Source: Patiria miniata
Lineage: Eukaryota > Echinodermata > Asteroidea > Valvatida > Asterinidae
Length of the DNA stretch: 64,000 nucleotides
Assembly: GCF_015706575.1 (NCBI RefSeq)
Contig: NW_024037070.1
Location: 8,897,598-8,961,597 of the forward strand
Direction: 5' to 3'
Position 1 is the first letter of the stretch; every line of letters begins with the position of its first letter. A program made the translations under genes and the position numbers. Below are positions 10,546 to 23,565 of this stretch, piece by piece. The notes below the pieces were generated by a model. The model searched no databases. It was not told the DNA's origin and saw only the letters and a list, made by a program, of their open reading frames with translations.

Positions 10546-13264
10546 TGGCTTGCCAGTCCAAATCTTACATGTACATGTGGTAGGGTAATCGCTAGTCAGG
10601 CATGCAAGTTTTCCTCGGATCAGCTGATTTCCTCATTTTTTGACCTCCCATGTGTGTCATTGAAAACAGAAAAACACTGTACAAAGTGTTGGAAAGATTT
10701 GAATTTCCACTTTTTTGTGTGACTTACCAGTTGCATGCCTGGCTAGTATGAGAATATATTTTACACAGGGAGTTTATTGCCATTACTATCTTTAAACCAA
10801 GTAAGCTTTTCAACAGTAATGTTGTCAGTTAGGCCCAGACCCATAGCCAGTGGGGTGTTGAAGGACCCACCCCAATTCAACATGGGTCCATTTTTTTAGC
10901 TCTCCATTTTGTAATTTTACCGGCATGAGATTTTTCAAAAATTAGTCTGAAATCAGACTTTGTGAATCTGAGAGATATCAGTATTGAAAGCAATGCATCT
11001 TACAGACCTTTCATCCAATTTTCAGATTTTTAAAAAAATTGACCTTCATTTTTCCAATAGCAGTCAAAATGAAATAACATTCTGTCACGCTTTGATATTG
11101 AAATTTGAAGTATGTTTCAAGCCCATTTGATAATTGAAATATCTATACCTTCATTATTTATGTATGAGAAAAAATAAACAATAAATAAAAACACACAAAG
11201 GTCAACTTTAAGTAAAAAAAGACCCCCCCCCCCACCACCATTTTGCCCCAGGCTTGCTATCTTTCAATTAATAAAGTTCTGCATATAACATGATATTGAA
11301 ATTTACTAAATTGAGGTTTGTACATGTACATCAAGAAGGGACAGACTAATACAAAAATTAAAATTATGATTTTCACAGTCAAGTACATGTATATGTACCG
11401 GTACTACAACTTCAATTGATGTTTCATCTTTTCACAATTTTGAAACACAAAATAACGTATGCAAAACAGAGTGGTAAATACAAATTTGCAAGGTACCCCG
11501 GTACTTTGCCTTAATCATTTTGACCCACCGTGCTGCATTATATACCGGTATAAGGGGGGAAAAAATTGTACTCATTCAAACGATCATAATGTATTTGCTT
11601 GTACCCGGTATACTGTGTGCATACAGGGATAACCTGTACATGAATTGCACAGTTTTTCAAGTAGTGACACTCGGTCGTAACTAACCCCCTTATATTTACA
11701 TTTTTCCATTTTTGCCATAGTTACAGTATTTGATCCACTAAACGAGTCTCCTGTTGTCGCCGCTCGCTTCAATCCACCAGACAATTAAATAATCCTTTTA
11801 TGCTACCCCCATCGCTTTGAAGTGTTTTTCTCCCCACGTCTGTGATGTCAAATTTACTCTGTTGGGCCTCTTCAAAATGGTTGTTCTTTAAAATCTCTCG
11901 GCTCTCACTGCAAAGTCTGACCATAATGCGAGTATGGATAGTGCGGAGGTCAGACCCTCTAAAAGGAAGCCACAGTCGACGAGCATCAGCAAGAGAAATC
12001 TAGGGATGTTGTAAGGGAAAGAAAACAGAGCATGAGTGGAGAAAACCCAAGATAGAGACCTCAAGTGCAGAAGAACCTGCAAAACGGAACCAGAGTGTCT
12101 TAACTCACACTTTAGCTAACAAAACTCTCAAACATTACCGTGGGGTACCGACTAATTCGCCAGTCCAAGTTTGATGCCCTGAGAGGGAAACTGACACAAA
12201 AACTAAACCCCCCCCCAAAAAAAAACCATGTACATGTAGGCAGTGTTTGAGCTGCCAGATCTGTACACTTATACACAGCATGAAATTTGCTGAAGCAAAT
12301 AGGTGAATCCATTTTTGTTCATAACAAAATAAGTGGTAATTTGGTAAGTATTTAAAAAAAAAAACATGTTTGTTGGCCAGGCCTTAATGTCATCTTCTTA
12401 AGGTGCCTGTTCAGTTTGCATCAGAGAGTGAATTAAAGTCATTTACATTCAAAATGAAACATAAAGTGAGACGATTTTCTCCATTGTTTTGCAGGACTTT
12501 TTTAATCAGTAGTCTGTTGTCATGACTTGTAGAGATATATTAGGTGATTTGTCAGTTGCAGTACATGTATTTGTGGTTGACAATTTGTTTCACAGTTTGG
12601 CCTGTTTTCTCGTACATGTCACGCTCTAATTATCTCAGGGTTTTTTTTGAGTCGCAGTGCACAGTATTGAGAGTGGCAAATTGTCTGATTAGGAGAGTGC
12701 CCTGGTGGCCAACGGTAACTAGGCCAAGAAAGCAAACGGGGTCATTGTTCACATGCACAGCATTGACGTCACTGGTACTAAGTCTCTTGTTTGCCCGGCG
12801 CCCTGTCTTCTTTTCAACCAACACGACTCTCTTGTGGCTTATTCCTCCATGCTCCAACCCAACCACAGAGACGACTAAGGTGAAACAGGTATTGAAAAGG
12901 AAAGGAGGGGATTGTTCACAGGAGGGAAACTGAGATGAAGTGGGTATCAATAGGAGTCATAGCATGAGGTGGAGAGCTTTTGTTGGGGCTCCTAATCTGA
13001 AAGTGGCGATATCAGGGGCCTTGGTTGTACTGTGGAGCTCCATGGTTGTACCTACTCTATGTGTGTGTTTACCACACACAGTGTTTACATGTAGGTTAAA
13101 TACATGTAGTACTTGTGCACATGAACATATTGCCAGTGTGCAAAACATGCCCCATGTAACATGTACATGAAGTTTGTTCAAAATTGTACTCATTTCGTGC
13201 CATTCAAAGTACATGGATATTGTACAAATGTACATGTATGCGTAGGGTACCTGTATAGTACTAA

Positions 13265-13290
13265 TACGTACATGTACATGTACATGTACC
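13265..13290. repeat. (ACATGT)n simple repeat
   Basis: Hexanucleotide-type TACATG run, self-complementary. The same simple sequence recurs across the window. Confidence 0.9.
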
Positions 13291-13998
13291 ATTTAAATGA
13301 TGTCACTTGATACCTTGTTTTTCATTTTGTAAGTGTGGACACCCAATTTTCAAATGATGAATTGTGGTGCATACAATTCCTATTCATTTTGATGTTAAAA
13401 GTTTAGTAAGTTTTTTCCCTCTAATTCCTAAATAGTTTCACCTTGATTATTTGTTGAAAAAAATTGTGCTGGTCAAATGGTCACATACCGTTATTGAACA
13501 CAAGTTATTTTTTTCTTCTAAAAATGCTCCTTTTCTGACCTTCTTGAATAAAATTAAATGTTATAATACCAGCAGTTTTGAAAGGGCAGCTTGGTATCAT
13601 CTTTAAAAAATCTGACTTTACTCAGTTTTTGTTTGTGTATTTTACCAATTTCTCCCCATGTGTTTCCATTTATTGATATTCATTTATTTGTCGTTGCTAC
13701 AAGATCAATGATTGTTTGGTACAAACATCAAACACTCTTTTCTCTAAAAGATTTGGCATTCTTTTATCCTGAGATAGAATTTCCTTATAAATATCGTACA
13801 TGTAAGCATGTAATGTGCTTTCTGTTTAATAGTAATACACAGATACACAATAAGCATTGATTTCATCAAACTTACAGTTACAGGCAGTATCAATGAAGAG
13901 AAATGCCAACAGTTGAATTTGTAAATTAAAATCATTTGTAACAATTTCATCAATGTCAGTTATATCCAAACACCAATTAAGACGGATGCTCATCTGTT

Positions 13999-14022
13999 CA
14001 TGTACATGTACATGTACATGTA
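13999..14022. repeat. (ACATGT)n simple repeat
   Basis: Uninterrupted CATGTA run of four units. Confidence 0.9.
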
Positions 14023-14460
14023 TGTGCAGTATGCGCAATACACGATAGATGTGTGCATTACGGTTTGCAGGTCATCTTATAGCCAGGGCTCCGGTTGTGC
14101 CTGCCTGCCTGGATTGAAAGCCCTGATCCAATTTGCATGGCTCTGACTGTCTCAGCGTGCCGAGGGCAAGGGACACTCCCTAGGTGGCTCAGATGAGATG
14201 CCAGCCAATTGCTGGCCCTGCGCTATTGCACATGCATGCATAACATGGAAATTGCAAGAACATGCATGTACGGTACATGTACACATACTATACTGCATGA
14301 ATGTCCATGCATGTGCTTTCCCCCATGCATTTGCATGCATCTGTGCGTGTGTAGGCCACATGTATATTAGAATGTTGGATTTTTGCTTATACATGTAGCA
14401 TGAAAGCCAGGTAATGGGATATACCAGTACATGTATGTAACTAACAGACTATGTGTACAA

Positions 14461-14491
14461 GCACATGTACATACATGTACATGTACACATG
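14461..14491. repeat. (ACATGT)n simple repeat, interrupted
   Basis: CATGTA units with one short interruption near 14471. Confidence 0.8.
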
Positions 14492-17430
14492 TTCTAAGGT
14501 TAAAAATCAACCTCCCCATGTGGGCAAACATTAAGTTGATGAGGCCTTATCGAAGGAGTCGTTAAGGAAGAATTGCTGGCAGAGCTAGGAGACATGTATG
14601 CATTCTTTGACTAAGGACCTGCCCGCCTCCTTGCATTTTAAGGCCCACGTGTGTCTGTTGAAAATGTAACGGGAAGAAAAATCTGGAGCAAAATCTATCC
14701 AAACTTTTCCCTGGATACATGATGAACATGAACATGTTACAAGCGTGTGTTCACCGTCGATTGTGGACGTCCTATTGTCCCTCTTTTGTTTGTACTCTTT
14801 ACTTTTTAGGAAGACTCCCATAGGTTTTATACATGACCCCAATCGCGGACGTATGCTGGGAATCGTGGACAATATTGTTCTCTTTTGTTCTCTGGTATTT
14901 TTCGTCCACGGTTTGAAAAGATGAACACATACATGTACATGTACATTTTGTTCACATGGCACAATTAGATGCTTTGGAACTGCTTTGGAAAAAATTGGAC
15001 CCCAAATTTATGAAATAACCCACATATAGCTACCTATTTTAAGTTGTACAATGTATGTGTCAAAGGCCATACTTTATTTCTCTCCATACAATGTGTGCAT
15101 TTATTATTTCGCACTGAGCCTCCATGTACATGGTAGCCAGTATTGTGCACATCTATTGTAATTTGCTGTTCCCATCAGCTCCCTCCCATTCACCTTGCTC
15201 CACCATTTATCGATTTGACACCGTCTTCTATTCTTCTTGTCAAGGTGACTCTAAGCCTTACAAATCATATGACCATAGTTGAGATAATGTCACCTGCAGT
15301 CATCAATAGCCAACGTTGCTTTTTTCCCCCCCCACATTTTTTTAAGCAAGGATTATTGGCAATCTAAAGGTTGCGTTTTTCAGAGTTTGTCAGACTCCAA
15401 AGTCAGACAAACTGGACAGACTTTGTGTTCAAATTGTATTATAATATTTTGGGGCAGTTTGGTTTTTGAGTGTTTGCAAATGATCCTGTATTCCTTTAAG
15501 TAAAATGAGGACATGCTGTATGTATTGCAGTGTACACAAAAGTACTTTGTATAATACGTAGTTTGTCAAGTAGTTACTCAGTTCCAACGATATCATGTCC
15601 ATGTCCATGCACAGCACAGAGATCATCGATGCCGGAAGTTTTGCATACACGGTATATTGGCACTCAACGTTGACAACTTCATTGGTGTATAAGCGTTACC
15701 TTGGTAACAGGGTTAGCACAATGAGCCATTGACGTCATGAGAGACCTCATCAGTAATTCACACGGATCACTTCATGGAAGCACAGTGTATGGCACATGTA
15801 TACAGCACATTGTATGCATAATGTTCATGATCATGGAATATACACAATTGTACTGAAGATGATGCCACATACATTACTATATTTGGACAATTCCACAAAA
15901 TTATAAACCCTGGTGAAATTTCAAAATTTTCCAAATGTCACAAATGTTGAAGCTTATTATCTGTACTTTATTGAAATACATGTGTAGTTTGTTTAAATAA
16001 CAATGTTCAGTTCAGCTGTTACCTGCAAATGACAAAATTAATTAATGGGTACACAAAAATCAATTTGTCTGAGTATGTCAGACATCATGGCGTTTCAAGC
16101 CGATTTCTATACCACAGCAAAAATTTAAAAATGGCCAGGAATAATTTTTTTAAATCAATGTAGTAACTGACTGATACGTTATTTTTATCAAAAATTAAAC
16201 AAACTTTATGATAATTACAAATGTATGCACACTGTTGAATTGTTCAAAATGACACTGTGGAACTGCCCATTAGGCCAAAAAAAAAAAGTTCTGCTTCCGG
16301 TTACCCTAGGTACCTACCCTATTTTGACAGCCCCTACCCTAATTTTGTTTTGGAAAAAATGAGGAAAAACCCTGAAAATCATCAATTACTACCTTTTACC
16401 CTTGACTACACACAGACACCTCCATATGACTGTACACACACAAAAAATTGCGAGAAAAAAAAAAATTCCCTACCTACCCTTTTTTCAAATGCCGTGTAAT
16501 TCTAATGCCTTCTTTGAATTCTTTTAAACCAAGTTCAGTTTTTTTTTTCGGAAATGAAATAATAAATGACATTATTCAATTGTTAATTTTTGTTTTTTAT
16601 TTTAAAATTGCTAAATATGAAATTTAAAAAAGAATTGCTGGAGCAAGTTTGTGAGGTCCATGAATACAATGTATTTACGGATACATTGACATTGAGTTAT
16701 AAACACACTGGGCAAACAAAAAATTTAACAAAAATAGGTGAAATTCCTTCCCATTTCCAATTGTGTTCTTATACTAATACCTTAATTTATTCAATATTCC
16801 AGCTTTTCGTGACTACATGTAGTTCGACCCTGCTCATTTGAGCAGTTTTGATCCATCACATTTGCTGCGCATTCATTCATGCGAGACGTTAAAAAATGTC
16901 AAACCTTCTCATTCTCCTGGAGGGTCTAGCTGTAGGGCCCAAGTTTGACATCTTAGGCAGGTCATGTCACACACTTTCCAACCCCTTTTTTCTCCTCTGA
17001 CGTCTCCATTCCAGCTAGCTCCCCATGGAGTCGGCCCCAGCATTTCCTGACGTCATTGGTTGCTTCACTTACCGTTAACGCCTGAGACTGTAATTATATT
17101 GGTTGCCATGGCAATCTGACCTTGCCAGCCTTTTATGGTCGGAGATCCTGATGAAAATTTCATCCAAGTATTAAGGAAAAAAATCGATGTTTTACAGGAG
17201 GTCTGCTTAGCTTTGCTCCAAACCCACGGACCTCATCACAATTGTCCATTGTCTCCCTTTTTGGTTTTTATTATAAATACAAGTACATGTATATCATAAT
17301 CTGTTTTGTTTAATGGCAATTTATAAGCAGAGAACGAAGTAAATTTAATGACTACACTATGACTAAGTCAAAATCCTTCTGAAACACTGCTATTAAAATA
17401 GAAACCTAGTTTACATGAAGGTGCATGTAT

Positions 17431-17453
17431 GAACATGTACATGTACATGTACA
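17431..17453. repeat. (ACATGT)n simple repeat
   Basis: Run of ACATGT units shortly upstream of a tRNA-like stretch and a MITE. Confidence 0.85.
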
Positions 17454-17559
17454 GTACGGAGGTACATACATGTACATTCGGGGACATTCCGAGGAACAAG
17501 CAACACATGTATGTATCCATCTAATGACATGGGCATTGATAAACCTTATTCACATTGTG

Positions 17560-17640
17560 CACCAAACCAGATTCGAACCAGGGTCATCTGAGCTTGAAGT
17601 CAAGGAGAACGACTTTTCTAGACCAACCTCACACCTGGGA
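17560..17640 (-). repeat. tRNA-derived sequence (SINE-like)
   Basis: On the minus strand it reads TGGTCTAGAAAAGTCG (A-box-like), then TTGACTTCAAGCTCAGATGA (anticodon-arm-like), then CCCTGGTTCGAATCTGG, with a good B box and T arm. The D-arm region is degenerate and the acceptor stem does not close, so a SINE or pseudogene is more likely than a functional tRNA. Confidence 0.5.
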
Positions 17641-17652
17641 AAATTATTATTA

Positions 17653-18030
17653 GGCCAAAAAAAAAAATACTCGGTCTCTGGTCAGAACAAAGTTCCGGGA
17701 TTGATGCGGCGACGAGGATTTTTTTTTTTTTTTTTTTTTTTTTTTCAAGCTTGGATTGCACAGACAAGGTGGGGTACTATTTTGCTTTTTTGTGTCCTCA
17801 TTATACATTGGTGTCCTCCATCATTTGCCTTGGTGCCCTTTATCATTTGTCTTGGTGCAATTTCCCATTCCCAGGTGCTCCTTGGTACAAAAATTTGAGG
17901 AGGTGCGGCAATAGAGGGCGCTGTTGGAGCTACAGCGGAAAATTTTGGGGAAAAAAAAGGATTGACGCGCATGATTAAAATCGACGCGCGCGCTGACCAG
18001 AGACCGACTACTATTTTTGGGGGGGGGGCC
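17653..18030. mobile_element. PIF/Harbinger-like MITE
   Basis: Left end GGCC, an A-run and TACTCGGTCTCTGGTCAG (to about 17685) is mirrored by the right end CTGACCAGAGACCGACTACT, T/G-run and GGCC (from about 17996). TTA flanks both sides (17650-17652 and 18031-18033). A 3-bp TTA/TAA target site and GGCC-starting ends are typical of PIF/Harbinger elements. The interior contains a long T-run (17720-17745) and repeated 'ttggtgcc/ttggtgtcc' phrases but no transposase. A second, partial copy lies at 21672-21870. Confidence 0.7.
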
Positions 18031-19168
18031 TTAATGGTAATTTTTAAACATTTTTACTCACATTTCTCTGCCAAAAATTACACCTTCTACCGGTACCTAT
18101 CATGGATGTATGTGTACTACTGATTAACATGTATTCATGTGTACATGTAAACTTAGCTAAATTTTCTGTTTTAGCCTCTGAAGAAGAACTTGCTAAGTTC
18201 GCAACGTCAGGCCACATTAATTTTTAGATTTAGCTAAATTTTATATGTATTTGCCCTGTATTATTATATGACAAACTGCTTATTTTTGTATTTGAGGGTT
18301 TTAAAATAGGTTATGTCAGTCTGTATTGTCGGATTTTACATGTTCCTCTGCATATTGTCTATACAATGCACAGCATCATGTGCAGAATCCATAGTTTATA
18401 AGATTTACTAGAAATATTGCACAGTAGGCAACAGTGTGACTGGCATGTTTTATAACGTGGAAATATTTAGTGATAAAAAAACCAATTCAATATTAATTTG
18501 AATGAGAGACACGTAAGTGTATTACACAATTACAATAAATTTACCCATTTACAAACATACACGAACATCAACCAATGAACAATTAGTAGAATATCATCCG
18601 TCCCCCTCCCCTAATGTAATATGCAAGAGTTAATGAGTTGTGCGGTCGCAACGCCAGTGGAGAGAGAGAGGCACCCATGTGAAATAATGATGAGCAAATG
18701 CCAGAAAACACTGGGATTGGCTCGGGTCACTCATTTACCGTTGTTGCCAGTAAGTAGGGGTGTGTGACGTCAGCGACTCCAAGCGGAGAGCTGTGCAGGC
18801 TACACGTACCGTACCGTACGGTGTGTGCGTCTGCGTGTGATATTGACAGCCAAGCTAGGGATCGTCTGATGATGGTGGTTTGCCTGTCTGTTGGCATTTT
18901 TTCCTCTCGCTGTTTTTGCATTGTAATTTCCAGCGGGTTTTCTCTACATCCGATGTGCAATTAGTGCAAGCAGTTCTGATAGCCAGGAATCATAAAAAAG
19001 GTAAAATGTTTTGGTGTACAGACAGTTTCTGGGTTCCTTCTCACACAACACATACACTTGTACAATTTACTCATTTTAGTATTGTACAAATGTACAGTAA
19101 AATGTGCATCACCTTCATTTGTGCGTCATTAGCATCAAATACATTTTCTGTATGCCGGTACAAGTACC

Positions 19169-19208
19169 GTACATGTACATTTTTGTACAGGGTACATGTA
19201 CATGTACC
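19169..19208. repeat. TACATGTA/GTAC simple-sequence cluster
   Basis: Two short ACATGTAC runs separated by 'ttttgtacagg'. Confidence 0.75.
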
Positions 19209-19482
19209 TAAGTAGTAGTAGGGGACATGTACATACTGTACAATATGTGCTTGTAATTGACAGCTGTTGTGATGTACGTGTAGAATTTTATTCATTATGA
19301 GCAAACCAACACAGACAACTGGTACTATTCTTATGAGATTGTGATAATCTGAGAATCAAGCAGTAGGAAATTTACATGAACTAATTTTGGAAAAGGTAGT
19401 ACAGTCTCGCCCCCCCCCCCCTTTTTAATTCTAATTTCTGCATTTTACAAGTCATACTGTGAATGTTAACATGCTTGGTTTT

Positions 19483-19502
19483 GCCTGCCTGCCTGCCTGC
19501 CT
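19483..19502. repeat. (GCCT)5 microsatellite
   Basis: Five perfect GCCT units. Confidence 0.95.
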
Positions 19503-20224
19503 TTTGTCCATCTCGGGTTTAAAAAAAGGACCAAATTTAAGTGTAATTTAAGCAAGACCGACACTTTTGGTCCAAATTTCTCCCCAAACAGATGTGCTTA
19601 ATCAGATTGTACAAGTAGCCTTAGGGTGGATGGAACTCAACACTTTAACCAAGTAAAAACTCAAAATCTGTTTGCTAGTTAATTTTGCACTTTGCTGTAC
19701 ATGTACCGGTTTGTACCGTATGTTCCGATAATGTCACCATCTGATGTACCGGTAGTGCTTTCTTGGCTACAAAAAAATGATACACGTATAGGCCTAATTA
19801 TTTTTTTTTTAACTGAAAAAGACAAACTAGGGCGGGGCTAGGATGATCACAAAGCCTTCAGCATGTACAAGTCGTTATATTGCTATTCTGTTTGACATCT
19901 TATTCATTTATTCTTATTTGATAGCTATTAATTTATGACGATTCGTTTTTGTCTGAAGTAATTCGAATGTTGTGTTATATTTGTACTTTATTGTAAATCA
20001 TTCACATTTCAGCCTTTGGGCTGCGACGAATCGATAATAAAACCCCTGAATTGAGTGTTCCGACTTCCATAATTTTTTAACTAAAGATGGTACCAGCATG
20101 CGGTTTACACAGCAGTAATGCTGAGATTGTGCTCTTTTCAAATCTGTAAAAAAAAAATTAAAAAAAAGTGACAAGGGTCGACAAACGACTCATTTAGCTT
20201 GATCACATCACAAATTATTTGCAA

Positions 20225-20367
20225 ATGAGAAACTTTGATGTCACGGCAAGTATTTTGCGCTGCAAATTCGCAAATATTAAACACATATCAACTTCGGCAA
20301 ATTTCGTAGCACGCGTCTCCTGACGTCAAACTCCCTTCCACATTCACGTGAAGTATGAACCAGGCTT
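20225..20367 (-). mobile_element. decayed TTAA-type MITE copy, inverted
   Basis: In reverse orientation it matches the intact copy at 9063-9242: 'tgatgtcacggcaagtatt', 'gcgctgcaaattcgcaaa', 'cacatatcaacttcggc', 'tgacgtcaaa', and the end 'gtgaagtatgaaccaggctt'. The terminal motif has one change (CCAGG for CCGGG), and the other terminus is not recognisable. Confidence 0.65.
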
Positions 20368-21603
20368 TAGTTATTGCGTCAATGGATTTTATCAGTGGAG
20401 GAGGATTTTCATAGTTGAACGATCCTTCTCATCTCATCCTGTCGGCGAAGATAAGAAATAACCCAGAGGCTTGGGGCCATTGGATTATGGAGAGATGTTG
20501 CAGATAATGCACTGTAATGCCAGCAGGTATCGGTACATGAGTGATTAGAACCATTTGTACATGTAGCAAGGCAGTTTACACTGTGAAACGGTCGTTTTTC
20601 CTCCAGCAAAAATACCCAAAAGGCCTCGTTATTAAAAGCAGTAATGGATGCTGAAGACACTTACATGTTCTTCACAGTGCTTGTAAACATTACAGTAATT
20701 TCATGCAATTCTCTGTGTATCATTACAGCAGTTTTTCTTAACGTTTGGCCCAACATGACTATAGATCTAGGAAATGTTCCTTTAAAATCTTGTGCTTCCA
20801 TACATTTTTTGTTTGAAGTTTAATAAGGCAATTTTTTTATATCCATGTATGATTTCTGATGTACGATAATTACATTAGGCCAAAAATATGTGTATGACAC
20901 ACCCTTTTTCATATCACGCCAAGCGCATTTATCTCTCTCTCGCTCTCTCTCCTTCTGGCTTGAAGGTTAGAAAAATAGAAAAATTGATACTGCCAAAATT
21001 AAATAGTTTATCCCTGCTTCCACCCGACACAAGACGAAGAAAAACTGCCAAGACAGATCAATATCTGGTCTAGTTATTTGATCCCCTTGGAGTGAAGGCT
21101 GCGCTACGGAGCCTTCACGTTACTTGCCTCTGATTGGTGAAAGTAGGGGGGGGGGGGGTTGAAGGAGGAAGGGGGGGGGGGGGTTGCAGGTATAGAGAAA
21201 GACTTAATTTGGAAGCAGTTAATATAGTGATGGCTCAGACCTGTTTGTCGGGTGGGTTTTATGATTAAAATTTATTGATATCGCATCTCGTGGTTGATTG
21301 TATTTTTGCTCAAGGTGATGTTTTCCGTTAATGGCTGAAGGACCTGGAAGAATTTCATTGCCATTCTGGGAATTAAAAAAAAAAAATGGGTTCTTTCAAT
21401 TTGATCAGTGACGGGGGCTGTGAAGTGGGCAGGGATGTTTTTTCAGCCCAGTTCTCAAAAAGGTTTCTACATGTATGACCTGTAGACATACCTTAATATT
21501 TTTGAAAATTTTGAAAGAAACCTCCGTAACCCTAACCCTTACATTGGCTAGTAAGAACCCTCCTCCATCCTGCAAAGTCCCCCAATCGCATCATGTAAAC
21601 ATT

Positions 21604-21667
21604 GGATTCAGCCTCAATCCTCCAAACTTATCGGTTATTTGTTTAATGGAGGGGTGACTATTGCCTC
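21604..21667 (+). repeat. two-copy dispersed repeat, copy 1
   Basis: 'ggattcagcctcaatcctcc' followed by a TTATCGGTTATTTG block and 'ggaggggtgac' recurs at 26273-26344 in intron 1 of the NWD-like gene. Both copies are preceded by an ACCCTAACCC-like phrase (near 21528 and 26245). Confidence 0.65.
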
Positions 21668-21671
21668 TTAT

Positions 21672-21870
21672 TTACTATTTTGCTGATTTGCGTCCTCATA
21701 CACCTTGGTGCCCTCCATTTGCGTTATTGCCCTTCCCCAGGTTGAGCTGCCCACGAAAAATTTGAGGCGGTGTTGTAGCTACCATGGAAAATTTGAAAAA
21801 CAAATCTTCGACACACACGATCAAAATCGACAGGCGCGCTGACCGGAGGCCAACAATTTTTTGTTGTCCT
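21672..21870. mobile_element. partial copy of the 17.6 kb Harbinger-like MITE
   Basis: Shares with 17772-18010 the order 'tgcgtcctcat', 'ttggtgccctcc', 'aaatttgaggcggtg', 'gcgcgctgaccggaggccaac'. The left TIR is missing and the right TIR is degraded. Confidence 0.6.
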
Positions 21871-22743
21871 TTTAAAGGGGATTTTTTTTGTAGCCCTGCC
21901 AATATGAACAGAGGGTCCACAAAAGATTGTTCATTATAGTGGCTATTAGCTAAAGAAACTCTCAGCCATCAGTGCTCTACTTGTATGTAATTGAACATAA
22001 CATTTGAGTATGAGAGCAAAAGAAATGTGTTGTAGCCAAATGTTTGGTAAAAGTGGTGCACATTATGGTGGCCTTTAACTGCAGTCAGAATCCATTTGTG
22101 GAATTGTAACAAAGAGTTTGCATGTCCCAATAACTGCATCTTATAGAAGCCTCGCGATTATGGACAGTGGAGTTTCCAATGATAACATAAGACACCTCCT
22201 CCTGGAGTGAATACGTGTACATTGACCCTGTCCCAGTTGTTGTGTCATTGGATGCACGGCCGTCAGCGACACCCCCTGACCTTTTCAGAACATTTGCCAT
22301 CTTATTCCATATTACAAATGGCTAACAGATGGTGTGCCTTCTGGAAGACATAATGTGCTCTGTAAGTATCATTGCACAGTGGGTCTGGAATGAATCGCCA
22401 AGACGTTGCAAAGATAAGCATCACTTGCTTGGCAATCACAGGAGACTAATTTCACTTTAGACCCAAACTCAATTCTGCTCATCATAATGTTAGAAATACT
22501 TTTACATGCTGTATTAAAGTGGCATGTCTTGAAATTCAAACTTCAACGAAAACCCTAACTGCAAAATTGTGTGACAAGGTTTCTGTGTATTATGAATGAA
22601 AAGTGTGTATCAGACCCACATTGTCTTAGTATGAGTTAACCACAAAAGATGACTGGCCAATTACTAAATTGGCAACCTTATTTAAGAAAGGTACTGAGTG
22701 CACATTGCATGTCCAACTTGTGTACATGTACACAGTTACGTTG

Positions 22744-23022
22744 CATGGGCGTTGCGAGGGGGGGCGAGGGGGGGGGCAAGGGGGGCGCTTGCCCCCTGGA
22801 AAACGAAAAAAAAAAGAGGGGAAAAAAAAAAAGGAAAAAGAGGTGCGAAGCCATATTGCTGTTAATTTGATCGGGGGGGGGGGGGGGGTAGGGCAAATGC
22901 TTCCCAGCTCATGCTCGGAACAATGGTAAATTGAGAATATAATGAACAAATTAAGGAATTTGGGGGGAAAATTTGCTTCAAATGCTTCCCCCCCCTTGGA
23001 AAAAATCCTGGCGACGCCCATG
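22744..23022. mobile_element. hAT-like MITE with 8-bp target-site duplication
   Basis: The left end CATGGGCGTTGCGAGG pairs with the right end CCTGGCGACGCCCATG. The flanks TTACGTTG (22736-22743) and TTACATTG (23023-23030) form an 8-bp duplication with one mismatch, which fits hAT-type insertion. The interior is purine-rich: G-runs, an AAAAAGG tract and a further G-run at about 22872-22889. It sits about 150 bases upstream of the first coding exon of the NWD-like gene. A decayed relative lies at 1315-1628. Confidence 0.75.
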
Positions 23023-23171
23023 TTACATTGGCCAAGTAATGTATGTTATATACCTGGTACGTACATTGTTGATGTCACGTTGCATTGCTAACTCGTTGTG
23101 TACATGACAGGCAAGCCAATTTTCTTATTTTGAGATCAATGCCTAAGTTTGTTTACTTTTCTTAATACAGT

Positions 23172-23565
23172 ATGGGAAACCGCCGCAGTAGCCACTCCTC
23201 CAACGAAGAGAAGGACAAAGAGAAGGAGAGAGAACACCGCTCCAGCAGCAATGCCTCCGCAAAGACGTCAACCCAAGCCCAACAAGAGAAGAAACACACC
23301 AACCCACCCCTAGCCCCACCCCAGCCTGCCGAGAGCCCACCCTCGCCTCAAACCCCCGCCCCGGGGCCTGCACGCAAGACCACACCTCCTCAGATGTCAC
23401 CAGCGATGACCAAGCCATCTCAGAAGTCCAGCACCGGCTCGTCGCTCCCCGATCTGGCTTGCTACAGCGAAGATGTTAGGAACATGCTGCTGGGCAAGGT
23501 GGCTTTGGTGAGGTGCAAGCCGCAAGCTAAGATGGTCAGAGTCTACATCAGTGCTGCTTCTGTAG
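23172..23565 (+). CDS. NWD1-like: NWD-like exon 1 (residues 1-131)
   Basis: Starts with ATG one base after 'cttaatacag' and ends at TGTAG|GTAAG, phase 1. Encodes the basic, Ser/Pro-rich N-terminus, including PPLAPPQPAESPP, a possible SH3-ligand stretch, and the first beta strand of the DUF4062-like segment (MVRVYISAAS). The myristoylation-like MGNRRSS start is here. Confidence 0.85.

Larger units (their letters stand above)
9247..17559. other. long non-coding stretch
   Basis: About 8.3 kb with no coding exon I can support. It holds a tRNA-like stretch (10472-10545), several ACATGT arrays, poly-C and poly-A tracts (for example 11222-11232), and a duplicated segment of about 45 bases (near 14758-14800 and 14858-14905). 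A stretch at about 16264-16500 begins with ATTAGGCC plus an A-run, like the Harbinger-type element at 17.6 kb, but I cannot find its other end. Confidence 0.5.
18034..22735. other. non-coding stretch
   Basis: No coding exon supported. It contains a GCCT microsatellite, CT-rich and G-rich tracts (21147-21184, able to form G-quadruplexes), an inverted decayed TTAA-MITE copy, a partial Harbinger-like copy and one member of a two-copy dispersed repeat. The phrase 'gaagaagaacttgctaagtt' near 18181 resembles hairpin motifs seen near ends of some retroelements, but nothing else supports an element there. Confidence 0.5.

Noticed and set aside
12544-12950. Overlapping frames of 129 and 106 codons on both strands
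   Set aside because: Opposing open frames over the same bases with no conserved motif; the protein looks random and no splice partners were found.
14585-14962. 125-codon minus-strand frame
   Set aside because: No domain, no splice context and a local direct repeat inside; length is within what chance gives in 64 kb.
17560-17640. Functional tRNA gene
   Set aside because: B box is good but the acceptor and D stems do not pair, so a tRNA-derived SINE or pseudogene is more likely.
21525-21545. Telomere-like CCCTAA stretch
   Set aside because: Only one or two imperfect ACCCTAACCC units occur here and at 26245; they are part of a two-copy dispersed repeat, not a telomeric array.
22626-23021. 131-codon minus-strand frame rich in Pro and Phe
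   Set aside because: It is a translation of the G- and A-rich tracts of the hAT-like MITE at 22744-23022.
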